Of a DNA stretch of 64,000 nucleotides, positions 55,180-64,000 are shown in pieces. Made by a program: the position numbers and the translations under genes. Source of the stretch: Acetobacter ghanensis (lineage in GTDB: Bacteria > Pseudomonadota > Alphaproteobacteria > Acetobacterales > Acetobacteraceae); assembly GCF_001499675.1 (NCBI RefSeq), contig NZ_LN609302.1, positions 1,029,896 to 1,093,895 of the forward strand, in the 5' to 3' direction. Position 1 is the stretch's first letter. Every line of letters begins with the position of its first letter. Below the pieces are notes generated by a model that saw only the letters and a list, made by a program, of their open reading frames with translations, did no database searches and had not been told where the DNA came from.

Positions 55180-55695
55180 ATGGCGGAAGAGCAAAATCAT
55201 ACCAGAACGGTCCTGATAGCAATAGGTGCAAATCTTCCCCGCGGTGGGCAAAGTGCGCAGGCAAGCTGCGAACAGGCCGTCGAGGCGCTGCGCCGTATTC
55301 CGGGTCTGACCGTAGAGGCGGTCTCCCGCTGGTATGAGAGTGCTCCTGTGCCGCCATCGGGACAGCCCCCTTACGTAAATGGTGTTGTGCGTGGTGTGGC
55401 GAGTCTGCCTCCTCTGGCCTTGCTGGATGCTCTTCAGGGCATAGAAACGCATCAGGGGCGCGTGCGTTCCGTGCCTAATGCCGCGCGCACGCTTGATTTG
55501 GATATTATTGATATGGACGGTGTGGTGCAGGATACGCAGCGCCTGACCCTACCGCACCCCCGTGCGCATGAGCGTGCATTTGTGCTGCTGCCGCTGCGCG
55601 ATGTGCTGCCTGATTGGGTGCATCCTCGGACGCGGCAGGGGCTGGAGCAGATGCTCCAAGCCGTGCAAGGGCAGGAAATCCGGGTAATCCGGTAA
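55180..55695 (+). CDS. folK: HPPK, 6-hydroxymethyl-dihydropterin pyrophosphokinase
   Basis: 171 aa from the ATG at 55180 (GAGG 8 bases upstream). IAIGANLPRGGQSAQA near the start, SRWYESAPVPPSGQPPYVNGVV (pterin region), LDALQGIETHQGRVRS, ARTLDLDIIDMDG with the metal-binding aspartates, and LPHPRAHERAFVLLPLRDVLP, the diagnostic HPPK block. It makes the pyrophosphate intermediate of folate synthesis. The gene heads the rpoZ-rel cluster. Confidence 0.94.
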   Translation: MAEEQNHTRTVLIAIGANLPRGGQSAQASCEQAVEALRRIPGLTVEAVSRWYESAPVPPSGQPPYVNGVVRGVASLPPLALLDALQGIETHQGRVRSVPNAARTLDLDIIDMDGVVQDTQRLTLPHPRAHERAFVLLPLRDVLPDWVHPRTRQGLEQMLQAVQGQEIRVIR

Positions 55696-55786
55696 TAAAC
55701 CTTTCCTGCCGGAGGCGGATGCGGTAAAGTCCCCTTTCTATCTTTTTATTGTATTTCTGTGCTGAACTGTCTGGAGGCTCTTCGTA

Positions 55787-56158
55787 ATGGCCCGCGTCAC
55801 CGTCGAAGACTGCGTTGAAAAGGTTCCAAACCGCTTTGAACTGGTGGTGTACGCCGCGCAGCGCGCCCGCAACATCTCCCGTGGCGAGGAGCTGACCATT
55901 GACCGCGATAACGACAAGAACCCCGTCGTTGCGCTGCGTGAAATTGCGGACGAAACCGTTCAACTTCCCGCACTGCGGAATGATCTGATCCGTTCTCAGG
56001 CCCGTGAGCCCGAGCCCGAACCTGTGGAAGAAGAAGTGCAGGATCTGGTGCCGACCGAACAGAACATTTTCGGTCTGCAGGAAGTCTCAGCGGAAGAAGA
56101 AGCTGCTGATGATGTGCGTGCCATTGAGGCAGCTCTGACCGGTCGCGCACGGCGGTAA
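55787..56158 (+). CDS. rpoZ: RNA polymerase omega subunit
   Basis: 123 aa. [30 protein letters not shown] is the omega signature, followed by [18 protein letters not shown]. The C-terminal 45 residues are Glu-rich. Omega helps assemble RNA polymerase and with the following rel gene it provides part of the ppGpp response. The neighbour order rpoZ-rel is common in proteobacteria. Only 7 bp separate it from rel. Confidence 0.96.
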   Translation: MARVTVEDCVEKVPNRFELVVYAAQRARNISRGEELTIDRDNDKNPVVALREIADETVQLPALRNDLIRSQAREPEPEPVEEEVQDLVPTEQNIFGLQEVSAEEEAADDVRAIEAALTGRARR

Positions 56159-56165
56159 AAGGCGC

Positions 56166-58499
56166 GTGGACCAACCGGGCGGCGATATTCCCGTTCACAC
56201 CTCCTCCCCCAAGCGGGAGGGGGATTCCCCGGTTCAGGTATCGGCTTCGCCTGTCCTCCCTTCGGGGCGTGGGGGCGAAATCAACTGTGAACGGCTGGTT
56301 AACAAGGTTCTCAGTTACGCCCCGAAGGCGGATGTACAGTCCATCCGGCGGGCGTTTGATGTGGCTAACAAGGCGCATCAGGACCAAAGGCGCGATAACG
56401 GCGACCCCTACATAACCCACCCTCTTGCTGTTGCCATGATTCTGGCGCGCTTTAGGCTGGATGTGCAGTCCATCTGCACGGCGCTGCTGCATGATACCAT
56501 TGAAGATACGGGCGTAACGTACGATACGCTAAAGTCTGATTTTGGCCCGGTTGTGGCCGATCTGGTGGATGGTGTCACCAAGCTTACACGGCTGGAACTT
56601 CAATCCGACCGGACCAAGCAGGCGGAAAATTTCCGTAAGCTTGTGCTGGCTATGTCCAAGGATATTCGCGTCCTTCTGGTCAAGCTGGCAGACCGGCTGC
56701 ACAACATGCGGACCCTCCATTTTGTGGAACGGCAGGACCGCAGGCAGCGCATTGCGCGTGAGACGCTCGATATTTACGCGCCGCTGGCCGAGCGTATTGG
56801 TATGGACCGGGTCAAGACCGAGCTCCAGAACCTCTCCTTTGCTCAGCTTGAGCCGGATGCAGACACAACCATCCGTACGCGCCTGAATTACCTGCGCGGG
56901 CAGGGGGCGGATGTTATTGAGGATGTGCGGCGTGAACTGCTGCGCCTGTGTCATGAGGCCGGGCTAAAGAACGTTCAGGTCTCGGGGCGGGAAAAGTCGC
57001 CTTATTCCATTTGGGAAAAAATGCAGCGCCGGAATGTGGCGTTCGAGCAGTTGTCCGACATTATGGCATTCCGCATGATCGTGGACACGCGCGAGGACTG
57101 CTATATGGCGCTGGGTGCCGTGCACGCGGCGTACCCCATGATCGCAGGGCGGTTTAAGGACTACATCTCTACCCCCAAGGCCAACGGTTACCAAAGTCTG
57201 CATACAGGCGTTACGCTGCGCTCCCCCCGCAACCAGAAAATTGAGGTGCAGATCCGCACACAGGCCATGCACGATGTGGCTGAAAACGGGGTGGCTGCGC
57301 ACTGGTTGTATAAGGAAGGTGGCTCCAGCACGGATGACGGCGACTTTGGTGGTGTTCGCCGCCCGCGCTGGGTGCAGGATCTGCTGGAAATTCTGGAGGC
57401 CTCATCCGCGCCAGACGAGTTTTTGGAAAACACCAAGCTCGAACTTTATCAGGATCAGGTTTTTTGCTTCTCACCTAAAGGGCAGCTTATTTCGCTCCCT
57501 CGTGGTGCTACGCCGGTTGACTTTGCCTATGCAGTGCATAGCCAGATTGGGGATACCTGCGTAGGCGCCAAAGTCAATGGTCGCCTCATGCCGCTGCGGC
57601 ATGAGTTGGAAAACGGCGATCAGGTTGAGATTATGACGGCCCGTGGTGGTGCGCCGTCGCCATCATGGGAGCGGTTTGTTGTTACGGGTAAGGCGCGCGC
57701 ACGTATCCGCCGTTATGTGGCGCAACAGCAGCGTCAGGTTTCGCTGGATAATGGGCGTGCAGCACTGGCCAAGGCCTTCCGTCAGGAAGGTGTCGATGGT
57801 TCCGAAAAAATCATGGAGACCACGCTCAAGGCGCTCAAGCAGAGTTCCTTGCAGGATCTGTATGTAACCGTTGGTACCGGGAACCTGAACGCACGGGATG
57901 TGGTGCACGCGGCCTACCCGGAATTGCGGCGTGTGCAGCGTGTGCCCCGTATGCTGGCCGGACTTCCGGGTGTGTTGGGCACTGCGGGACCACGGCCCAG
58001 AGGCACATCCACCATACGCAGGCCTTCTGGCGGTGCTGTGCCGCTCGTGGGGCTGGGGGCCGGTGTGGCCGTGCATTATGCCGCGTGTTGTCACCCCTTG
58101 CCGGGGGACCGGATTGTGGGTGTGGTGGCAACGGGCAAGGGTGTGACCGTACACACCCGCACCTGCCAGACGCTGGAAAGCTTTGCCGCAACGCCAGAGC
58201 GTTTTCTGGACGTTGACTGGGATTACGATGCCATGGCCCGCGCTGGGGGCACAGGGCAGATGCGGGTTGGCCGCATCAGTATCGTTGCGGAAAACGAAGG
58301 GTCCGTTCTGGCCTCCATTACCAATACGATTTCCAAGTGCGATGCGGCCATGGTTAACCTCAAGATCGTGAACCGCCAGTTCGACTTTACGGAAATTCTG
58401 CTGGATGTGGAGGTGCGCGACTTGCGTCACCTGTCCTCTGTTATTGCGGGGTTGCGCGCGGTTTCGGGCATTACTCAGGCAGACAGGGCCAAGTCATGA
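56166..58499 (+). CDS. rel: Bifunctional (p)ppGpp synthetase/hydrolase
   Basis: 777 aa, starting with GTG after AAAAGG. HD hydrolase domain: HQDQRRDNGDPYITHPLAVA, then LLHDTIEDTGVT (HDxxED) and LVDGVTKLTRLE, ADRLHNMRTL. Synthetase domain: REKSPYSIWEKMQRRN, FRMIVDTREDCYMALG and TPKANGYQSLHT. C-terminal TGS (QVFCFSPKGQLISLPRGATPVDFAYAVHSQIG), a helical part, and an ACT domain. The intact HD site indicates both synthesis and breakdown of ppGpp. Overlaps acpS by 4 bp. Confidence 0.95.
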   Translation: MDQPGGDIPVHTSSPKREGDSPVQVSASPVLPSGRGGEINCERLVNKVLSYAPKADVQSIRRAFDVANKAHQDQRRDNGDPYITHPLAVAMILARFRLDVQSICTALLHDTIEDTGVTYDTLKSDFGPVVADLVDGVTKLTRLELQSDRTKQAENFRKLVLAMSKDIRVLLVKLADRLHNMRTLHFVERQDRRQRIARETLDIYAPLAERIGMDRVKTELQNLSFAQLEPDADTTIRTRLNYLRGQGADVIEDVRRELLRLCHEAGLKNVQVSGREKSPYSIWEKMQRRNVAFEQLSDIMAFRMIVDTREDCYMALGAVHAAYPMIAGRFKDYISTPKANGYQSLHTGVTLRSPRNQKIEVQIRTQAMHDVAENGVAAHWLYKEGGSSTDDGDFGGVRRPRWVQDLLEILEASSAPDEFLENTKLELYQDQVFCFSPKGQLISLPRGATPVDFAYAVHSQIGDTCVGAKVNGRLMPLRHELENGDQVEIMTARGGAPSPSWERFVVTGKARARIRRYVAQQQRQVSLDNGRAALAKAFRQEGVDGSEKIMETTLKALKQSSLQDLYVTVGTGNLNARDVVHAAYPELRRVQRVPRMLAGLPGVLGTAGPRPRGTSTIRRPSGGAVPLVGLGAGVAVHYAACCHPLPGDRIVGVVATGKGVTVHTRTCQTLESFAATPERFLDVDWDYDAMARAGGTGQMRVGRISIVAENEGSVLASITNTISKCDAAMVNLKIVNRQFDFTEILLDVEVRDLRHLSSVIAGLRAVSGITQADRAKS

Positions 58500-58903
58500 C
58501 CCTGCTGGCAACAGGGGTGGACCTGTGCGACATGCGGCGGATTGCCCGCACCATGGAGCGGTTTGGGGATCGGTTTTTAGAGCGGGTGTTTACGCCCTAT
58601 GAGCGAAGCAAGGCCGAACGTCGGACAGGGGATGCCCGCATAGGAACCTACGCCAAACGCTGGGCCGCCAAGGAGGCCTGCGCAAAAGCGCTGGGGACCG
58701 GTTTTGCCCACGGTGTGACGCAAAGCCAGATCGGGGTAGAGAACCTCAGTTCGGGTCAACCCGTTCTGGTGCTGACGGGCGCGGCCGCACTAAGGCTGGC
58801 GCAGCTTGTGCCCGCAGGGTATGAGCCGGAGCTGATGCTGAGCATGACGGATGAACCACCTTATGCGTTTGCACAGGTGTTTATCTCGGCCCGTGCGGGT
58901 TGA
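58496..58903 (+). CDS. acpS: Holo-[acyl-carrier-protein] synthase
   Basis: 135 aa. TGVDLCDMRRIARTMERFGDRF contains the conserved metal Asp, FTPYERSKAERR follows, and AKRWAAKEACAKALGTG holds the second metal-binding Glu. It attaches 4'-phosphopantetheine from CoA to ACP for fatty-acid synthesis. The ATG overlaps the rel TGA (4 bp), so they are coupled. Confidence 0.95.
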   Translation: MTLLATGVDLCDMRRIARTMERFGDRFLERVFTPYERSKAERRTGDARIGTYAKRWAAKEACAKALGTGFAHGVTQSQIGVENLSSGQPVLVLTGAAALRLAQLVPAGYEPELMLSMTDEPPYAFAQVFISARAG

Positions 58904-58978
58904 CATCACACCGGCTGCACGGCTTGATCCAGCGGATTTATTTTTCTGGCATGATTATGGGAGCAGATGGGGCAGCGC

Positions 58979-59782
58979 ATGAGTAAACCGGAGACTTCTC
59001 CTACTGGAGCGCAGCACCCTGCCACCATAAGGCACGCTGTGGTGGAATATATACGGACAATTCTGACGGTGGTGCTCGTCGTCGTTGTTGTGCGCACATT
59101 TCTGTTTGAATCCTTTGTGATCCCATCAGGGTCCATGATCCCGACCCTGCAGGTGGGGGATTACATCTGGGTTTCCAAATACAGCTACGGCTATTCCCGG
59201 TTTTCTCTACCATTTTCTCCCGATCTGTTTAGCGGGCGTGTATGGGGCGGGCAGCCGCATCGGGGAGATGTGGCCGTCTTCCGCTTCACCAAGGATACCT
59301 CGATCGACTACATCAAACGGGTGATCGGCCTGCCGGGGGACCGCATTCAGGTTATTGGTGGCCAGTTGTACCTCAATGGTACGCGTGTCCCCTGCGTGCA
59401 GCCGCACCCTTATGTGGCTGAAGACGAAACGCGTATGCCCATGGAGGGCGAGGCCTGCACGGAAGAATTGCCGCTGCGGGATGATAAGGCGGTTATTCGG
59501 CACGATATTCTCAAGCTGACCAATGATGGTCCGCAGAATGACACGCCGGAATACGTGGTGCCGCCGGGCTACTTCTTTGCCATGGGTGATAACCGCGATG
59601 ATAGTGCGGATAGCCGCTTTATGGGGGATGGGCCCAAGGATCTGGGTTTTGTGCCCATGGAAAATCTGGTGGGTAAGGCGCAGCGCATTTTCTTCTCGGT
59701 GGAGGCCGCGCACCCCGTCTGGCAGGTCTGGTACTGGCCGACGGAAATTCGCTGGGCTCGCCTGCTGAAGGGCGTGATGTAA
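58979..59782 (+). CDS. lepB: Signal peptidase I
   Basis: 267 aa from the ATG at 58979; an ATG at 58967 is also possible. One N-terminal hydrophobic helix (ILTVVLVVVVVRTFLF), then SFVIPSGSMIPTLQVGDYI with the catalytic Ser, IDYIKRVIGLPGDRI with the catalytic Lys, and GDNRDDSADSRFMG. It removes signal peptides from exported proteins at the inner membrane. Its stop overlaps the rnc start. Confidence 0.95.
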   Translation: MSKPETSPTGAQHPATIRHAVVEYIRTILTVVLVVVVVRTFLFESFVIPSGSMIPTLQVGDYIWVSKYSYGYSRFSLPFSPDLFSGRVWGGQPHRGDVAVFRFTKDTSIDYIKRVIGLPGDRIQVIGGQLYLNGTRVPCVQPHPYVAEDETRMPMEGEACTEELPLRDDKAVIRHDILKLTNDGPQNDTPEYVVPPGYFFAMGDNRDDSADSRFMGDGPKDLGFVPMENLVGKAQRIFFSVEAAHPVWQVWYWPTEIRWARLLKGVM

Positions 59783-60522
59783 TGAGTGAGGCTCACCATA
59801 CGCCGCAGTATCAGGCATCCATGGCGTTGCAGGAGCGTCTGGGCTACCGCTTTGTTAAGCCAGCCCTGTTGCAGGAGGCCCTGACCCACCGCTCCGCCGC
59901 GCATCAGAAAGCAGGCGGCCGCCGGCGGAACAAGGCCAAAGGGGTTGGCTCTAACGAACGTTTGGAATTCATAGGGGATCGCGTTCTGGGCCTACTTATG
60001 GCGGAATTGCTGCTGGAGCGGTATCCGGGCGAGCAGGAAGGGGCGCTGGGGTCCCGGCTTGCGCATCTGGTTTCACGTGCAACTCTGGCTGATATTGCCG
60101 AGCAGTTGGGGCTGGCTGAAGCGCTGTCAGTTGCTGAGCATGAGGCCCGTGCAGGCGTGCAGACCGCTGCCAATGTGGTGGCTGACGGGCTTGAAGCCGT
60201 ACTGGGTGCCGTGTTTTTGGATGGCGGGCTGGCTCCGGCACGGCGTATTGTCAGAACATGCTGGAAGCATGTGCTGGATGCGCAGGCCCTCCCGCCCAAA
60301 GACCCCAAAACAGCCTTGCAGGAATGGGTTTTGGGGCGCGGGCAGGGTTTGCCCTTTTATGAAACAATAGGGGCCGATGGCCCATCGCACGCGCCATTGT
60401 TTGTCGTGCGTGTGAGTGCTGGCGGCTATTCCGCAGAAGGGTGTGCGGGAAGCAAGCGGGCGGCGGAAAGTTCTGCTGCGGCAACCCTTCTGGAAAAACT
60501 TGGAGGCAGCCATCAGGGCTGA
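59782..60522 (+). CDS. rnc: Ribonuclease III
   Basis: 246 aa. NERLEFIGDRVLGLLMAELL (signature with catalytic acids), DGLEAVLGAVFLDGG (second acidic site) and a C-terminal double-stranded RNA-binding domain (DPKTALQEWVLGRGQGLPFYE, SAGGYSAEGCAGSKRAAESSAAATLLE). A basic insert (AGGRRRNKAKGVGS) sits just before the signature. It processes rRNA and other double-stranded RNA. Coupled to lepB and followed by era. Confidence 0.96.
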   Translation: MSEAHHTPQYQASMALQERLGYRFVKPALLQEALTHRSAAHQKAGGRRRNKAKGVGSNERLEFIGDRVLGLLMAELLLERYPGEQEGALGSRLAHLVSRATLADIAEQLGLAEALSVAEHEARAGVQTAANVVADGLEAVLGAVFLDGGLAPARRIVRTCWKHVLDAQALPPKDPKTALQEWVLGRGQGLPFYETIGADGPSHAPLFVVRVSAGGYSAEGCAGSKRAAESSAAATLLEKLGGSHQG

Positions 60523-60532
60523 GGCAACAGGC

Positions 60533-61432
60533 ATGACAGAAACAACACGTTGTGGCTTTGCTGCGCTGGTGGGTGCACCAAACGCGGGCAAATCAACACT
60601 TCTTAACCGTATGGCGGGTGCCAAACTCTCCATCGTCTCGCCCAAGGCGCAAACAACGCGTTTTAGGGTTCTGGGTATTCTCATGCGTGGGACCAGCCAG
60701 ATTCTGCTGGTGGATACGCCGGGAATTTTCCGGCCTCGTCGTAAGCTGGATCGTGCCATGGTGGCCGCAGCATGGAACGGGTCCGATGATGCAGATATTA
60801 CCCTGCTGCTGGTGGATGCCCGCACGGGTCTGACTGAAGCTGTGCAGGAAATTATTGCCCGTCTTGGGCAGACAGGGCGCAAAACATGGCTGGTGCTGAA
60901 CAAGACTGATCTTGTTCCCGCTTCTGCTCTGTTGCCGCTGACTGCCGCTATTACGGAAAAACTGCCCGTTGAACATGTGTTCATGGTTAGTGCCCGCACA
61001 GGTGGTGGGGTGGACGACTTGTTGGACAAGCTGGCATCCAGCCTGCCGGAAGGGCCATACCTGTATCCTGAGGACGATCTGACCGATCTGCCAGACCGGC
61101 TTCTGGCGGCCGAACTGGTACGTGAGCAGATTTTTATGCAGACGCATGAGGAAGTGCCCTATGGCACGACTGCCGAGACGGAGAGTTTTCAGGAACGTCC
61201 CGATGGCTCCGTCCGGATTGAAGTCACCATTTACGTTGGCCGCACAGGGCACAAAGCCATTCTCATCGGGAATGGGGGGCAGAAAATCAAGCAGATTGGT
61301 GAGCGGGCGCGCAAGCAGCTTTCCGGCCTGCTGGAACGCCCATGCCACCTCTTTTTGAACGTCAAGGAACGTTCCGGCTGGGATGAGGAACGGGCCCGCC
61401 TGCGCGCAATTGGACTGGATGACGTGCCATAA
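60533..61432 (+). CDS. era: Era GTPase
   Basis: 299 aa from the ATG at 60533. GAPNAGKSTLLNRM (P-loop), QTTRFRVLGI (switch I), VDTPGIFRP (switch II), NKTDLVPAS (G4), and a C-terminal KH domain (HKAILIGNGGQKIKQIGERARKQL). It binds 16S rRNA and 30S subunits for ribosome maturation. The rnc-era order is common. The longer frame upstream overlaps rnc and is not used. Confidence 0.96.
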   Translation: MTETTRCGFAALVGAPNAGKSTLLNRMAGAKLSIVSPKAQTTRFRVLGILMRGTSQILLVDTPGIFRPRRKLDRAMVAAAWNGSDDADITLLLVDARTGLTEAVQEIIARLGQTGRKTWLVLNKTDLVPASALLPLTAAITEKLPVEHVFMVSARTGGGVDDLLDKLASSLPEGPYLYPEDDLTDLPDRLLAAELVREQIFMQTHEEVPYGTTAETESFQERPDGSVRIEVTIYVGRTGHKAILIGNGGQKIKQIGERARKQLSGLLERPCHLFLNVKERSGWDEERARLRAIGLDDVP

Positions 61433-61550
61433 AGCATGGCTAGGCGCTTGTGGCCGTGCGTCATGGAGGATAAGAGGGAGCGATCTTACACGCTGCGCGC
61501 TTGCGTGGCGGAGGTCTGTTTTTTTCGGACTTTTGCATGATTGAGGGCCT

Positions 61551-62288
61551 ATGACTGCTTCTGTCGCTGAAACGCCAAGTCGTAAACGTGTATTGCTCAA
61601 GGTGTCAGGCGAAGCCCTGATGGGCGACGGCGCCTTTGGAGTAGAGCAGAAGACGGTCGAGCGGATTGCCAAGGATGTTGCCGAAGTCGTTCGGAACGGC
61701 ACGGAAGTGTGCCTTGTTGTGGGCGGCGGCAATATTTTCCGTGGGGTGGCTGCTGCTGCCAAGGGGATGGACCGTGCGCAGGGCGACTATGCCGGTATGC
61801 TGGCAACTGTCATTAATGCGCTGCTGCTCCAGAATGCGCTTGAGCGTGAGCAGATTACAACACGCGTTATGTCCGCCATCCACATGTCTTCCGTTGCGGA
61901 ACCCTATATTCGGCGTCGGGCGGTAAGACACATGGAAAAAGGGCGGGTGGTCATTTTTGCCGCCGGTACCGGCAACCCCTTCTTTACGACCGATACCGCA
62001 GCCGCCCTGCGCGCGGCGGAAATGGAATGCGATATCCTACTCAAGGGTACGCAGGTTGATGGCGTGTATTCGGCTGATCCCAAGCAGGACCCCTCAGCAA
62101 CCCGTTATGATGAGCTGACATACATGACGGTCCTTGCCAACCAGTTGAACGTCATGGACGCTGCGGCCATCAGCCTTGCGCGGGAAAACAAGCTGCCGAT
62201 CATCGTATTCAATATTGGTGAGGAAGGCTCCTTTGGTCGCGTTATGCGCGGCGAAGGCGCATTTACGCGGATTATTGAAGCTGCCTGA
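61551..62288 (+). CDS. pyrH: UMP kinase
   Basis: 245 aa. [14 protein letters not shown] (N-terminal phosphate-binding), [68 protein letters not shown] in part, and [18 protein letters not shown]. It phosphorylates UMP to UDP as a hexamer. Usually found after rpsB-tsf; here it follows era instead. Confidence 0.96.
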   Translation: MTASVAETPSRKRVLLKVSGEALMGDGAFGVEQKTVERIAKDVAEVVRNGTEVCLVVGGGNIFRGVAAAAKGMDRAQGDYAGMLATVINALLLQNALEREQITTRVMSAIHMSSVAEPYIRRRAVRHMEKGRVVIFAAGTGNPFFTTDTAAALRAAEMECDILLKGTQVDGVYSADPKQDPSATRYDELTYMTVLANQLNVMDAAAISLARENKLPIIVFNIGEEGSFGRVMRGEGAFTRIIEAA

Positions 62289-62383
62289 CACCATAGAAAA
62301 CTGCTGCCGGTTAAGGTGGCGCGCGGAATGAACTAGACTGGGGTGCAACATACTGCCTCCGAGACAAAACGGGAGAAACCGCC

Positions 62384-62947
62384 GTGTCTGACTTGAATGC
62401 CCTGCTTGATGACCTCAAGCGCCGTATGGATGGTGCGCTGGAAAGCCTGCGTCGTGACTTTTCCGGTCTGCGCTCCGGGCGTGCCAGCCCGGCTCTGCTC
62501 GAACCTGTGCGTGTGGAAGCCTATGGGGGCGAAGTGCCGCTGACGCAGGTTGCCTCCATTGCGGTGCCAGAAGCCCGTATGATTACCGTGCAGGTTTGGG
62601 ACCGTGCTCTGGCAGGTGCGGTGGAACGTGCCATTCGTGACGCCGGGCTGGGCCTGAACCCGGCCGGCGAGGGGCAGACCATCCGCGTGCCAATTCCGCA
62701 GTTGACCGAAGAACGCCGTAATGAACTGGCAAAAGCCGCTGCGCGTTATGCGGAAGGTGCCAAAATTGCCGTGCGCGGTGTTCGGCGTGATGGCATGGAC
62801 AAAACCAAGGGTTTTGAAAAGAAAGGCGAAATCAGTCAGGATGACGTGAAGACATGGTCTGACGCCATTCAGAAAGTGACTGATCAGTATGTCAAAAAAG
62901 TTGATGACATGCTTGCCGAAAAAGAGAAGGAAATCAAGCAGGTCTAA
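62384..62947 (+). CDS. frr: Ribosome recycling factor
   Basis: 187 aa with a GTG start and GGGAG upstream. SLRRDFSGLRSGRASPALLEPV (family helix 1), YGGEVPLTQVASIAVPEARM, and the long coiled-coil-like domain ending in MLAEKEKEIKQV. It splits the post-termination ribosome with EF-G. Located 95 bp after pyrH. Confidence 0.97.
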   Translation: MSDLNALLDDLKRRMDGALESLRRDFSGLRSGRASPALLEPVRVEAYGGEVPLTQVASIAVPEARMITVQVWDRALAGAVERAIRDAGLGLNPAGEGQTIRVPIPQLTEERRNELAKAAARYAEGAKIAVRGVRRDGMDKTKGFEKKGEISQDDVKTWSDAIQKVTDQYVKKVDDMLAEKEKEIKQV

Positions 62948-63009
62948 GGGTGCGCCGTGGCGCGTCCGGTCTTGTCCCGCTGAACTGAAACGGTGGATTT
63001 TTCCCTGCT

Positions 63010-63750
63010 ATGTCTTCCCTGCTAGCCGACAAAAAAGCGGCGGTACCTTCGCATGTCGCCATTATTATGGACGGCAATGGACGCTGGGCGAGTGAGCGGG
63101 GGCTCCCGCGTCTGGCTGGGCACCGCGCTGGGGCAGATGCTGTTGCGCGGTGCATAAAAGCCGCTATCCAGCGGGGCGTTTCCTACCTGACGCTCTATGC
63201 GTTTTCATCCGAAAACTGGATGCGTGGCCCCAAGGAGGTCTCAGACCTGACCGGTCTGCTGCGCTATTACCTGCGGCATAAGGTCAAGGAACTGCACGCA
63301 GAAGGGGTGCGCCTTCGGTTTATTGGCGATCTGGGGCGGTTTGATACGTCCTTGAGGGATGAACTGGCTCGGGCGGAAGCGCTGACGCGCAATAACGGGC
63401 GGTTGGTTCTGCTGCTTGCCCTGTCCTATGGTGGGCGGGGAGACATTATGCAGGCCGTGCGGCGTGTTGCGCAGGAAGTGCGTGATGGCTGGCTGACACC
63501 GGACCAGATTAGTGAAGAACTGTTTACCAACCACCTATGGACTGCGGGTGTGCCTGATCCGGATGTGGTGGTGCGTACAAGTGGCGAATACCGGCTTTCC
63601 AACTTTCTGCTCTGGCAGAGCGCCTACGCCGAGCTTGTTTTTCTCGATGTCTTCTGGCCGGATTTTAACGAAGGACATTTTGCAACAGTGCTGGACCAGT
63701 ACGCCCGCCGTGAGCGGCGCTTTGGCGCTAGGCCATCGGCATCAGCATGA
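63010..63750 (+). CDS. uppS: Undecaprenyl pyrophosphate synthase
   Basis: 246 aa. HVAIIMDGNGRWASERGLPRLAGHRAGAD is the cis-prenyltransferase signature with the catalytic Asp; SYLTLYAFSSENWMRGPKEV, LLLALSYGGRGDI, DPDVVVRTSGEYRLSNFLLWQSAYAE and FWPDF complete it. It builds the C55 lipid carrier for peptidoglycan and other polymers. Stop overlaps the cdsA start. Confidence 0.96.
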   Translation: MSSLLADKKAAVPSHVAIIMDGNGRWASERGLPRLAGHRAGADAVARCIKAAIQRGVSYLTLYAFSSENWMRGPKEVSDLTGLLRYYLRHKVKELHAEGVRLRFIGDLGRFDTSLRDELARAEALTRNNGRLVLLLALSYGGRGDIMQAVRRVAQEVRDGWLTPDQISEELFTNHLWTAGVPDPDVVVRTSGEYRLSNFLLWQSAYAELVFLDVFWPDFNEGHFATVLDQYARRERRFGARPSASA

Positions 63751-64000
63751 CGGCTGCCAAACAACCTTCCGCATGGCGTGACCTGCGACCGCGTGTTCTG
63801 TCTGCCATTGTGATGGTGGTTGTGGCCGGGGCCTGCATTGGGGGCGGCGGTATTGCCTATACGCTGATGGTGCTGCTGGCTATGGGAGGCATGGCGACCG
63901 AGGCGTCGCAGCTTTTTAGGCAACCTGTTCGTAGCTGGCGTGGCGGGCTTTATGTGCTGTGGGCTGTTTGCGCGGGTCTTTCTGCTGCCTATGGGCATTG
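63747..64000 (+). CDS. cdsA: Phosphatidate cytidylyltransferase, start only
   Basis: The frame runs off the window edge. About 84 residues are visible: a basic start (SAWRDLRPRVLSAIVMVVVAG) and successive hydrophobic segments, as in CdsA, which makes CDP-diacylglycerol for phospholipid synthesis. The identification depends heavily on position, directly after uppS with an ATGA overlap, which is the usual uppS-cdsA order. The catalytic part lies outside. Confidence 0.8.
   Translation, partial: MTAAKQPSAWRDLRPRVLSAIVMVVVAGACIGGGGIAYTLMVLLAMGGMATEASQLFRQPVRSWRGGLYVLWAVCAGLSAAYGH

Overview
The window looks like chromosomal DNA of an acetic acid bacterium (Acetobacteraceae, probably Acetobacter or a close relative). 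The evidence is a membrane-bound PQQ glucose dehydrogenase, an exported gluconolactonase, a type II NADH dehydrogenase, alphaproteobacterial families such as DUF3126 and DUF2939, and moderately high GC. There is no prophage, insertion sequence, CRISPR array or rRNA operon. The single tRNA is tRNA-His(GUG). No complete, convincing new multi-gene system is visible; the unusual points are local and are listed as findings.

Layout. 1-6.0 kb is an envelope and uptake cluster: a TonB-like protein cut by the window edge, an M13 metallopeptidase and a divergent TonB-dependent receptor. 6.0-8.3 kb has an alpha/beta hydrolase and NDH-2. 8.3-14.1 kb, all on the minus strand, looks like a metal and ion block: WD40 protein, COG0523 GTPase, ClC channel and two CDF exporters. 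14.2-23.7 kb is mixed: FAD oxidoreductase, esterase, Usp protein, OPT transporter, alginate-export-like porin and small proteins. 23.8-29 kb holds a MoeB/ThiF-DsrE pair, an SH3 protein, pyruvate kinase and gluconolactonase. 29-39 kb has an MFS carrier, TypA, a small Ala/Lys/His-rich exported protein, DadA, a ferredoxin/flavodoxin-type NADP reductase, NADP-isocitrate dehydrogenase, a lipoprotein, tRNA-His and an aminotransferase.

39.2-41.2 kb is glnB-glnA. 41.3-44.7 kb is gcd followed closely by a small winged-helix-like ORF and an HTH/S24-like regulator that has lost both catalytic residues. 44.9-47 kb is a MHYT-GGDEF-EAL gene broken by a G8 tract exactly at the GGDEF codons. Then come lepA, metX-metW and a DEAD-box helicase whose C-terminal RGG tail is shifted out of frame at an A5 tract. 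52.6-55 kb has an exported EEP-family protein, beta-carbonic anhydrase and a NYN protein. From 55.2 kb to the end is a dense housekeeping block: folK, rpoZ, rel, acpS, lepB, rnc, era, pyrH, frr, uppS and cdsA (cut by the window edge).

How genes connect. Gcd and the gluconolactonase would carry out periplasmic oxidation of glucose to gluconolactone and then gluconate, with electrons passing to the quinone pool that NDH-2 also feeds. GlnB and GlnA link nitrogen status to ammonia assimilation. MetX and MetW start methionine synthesis. Rel/RpoZ, AcpS, LepB, Rnc/Era, PyrH, Frr, UppS and CdsA support growth and envelope synthesis. Two homopolymer frameshifts in one 64-kb window make sequencing or assembly error a serious possibility, so both are flagged.
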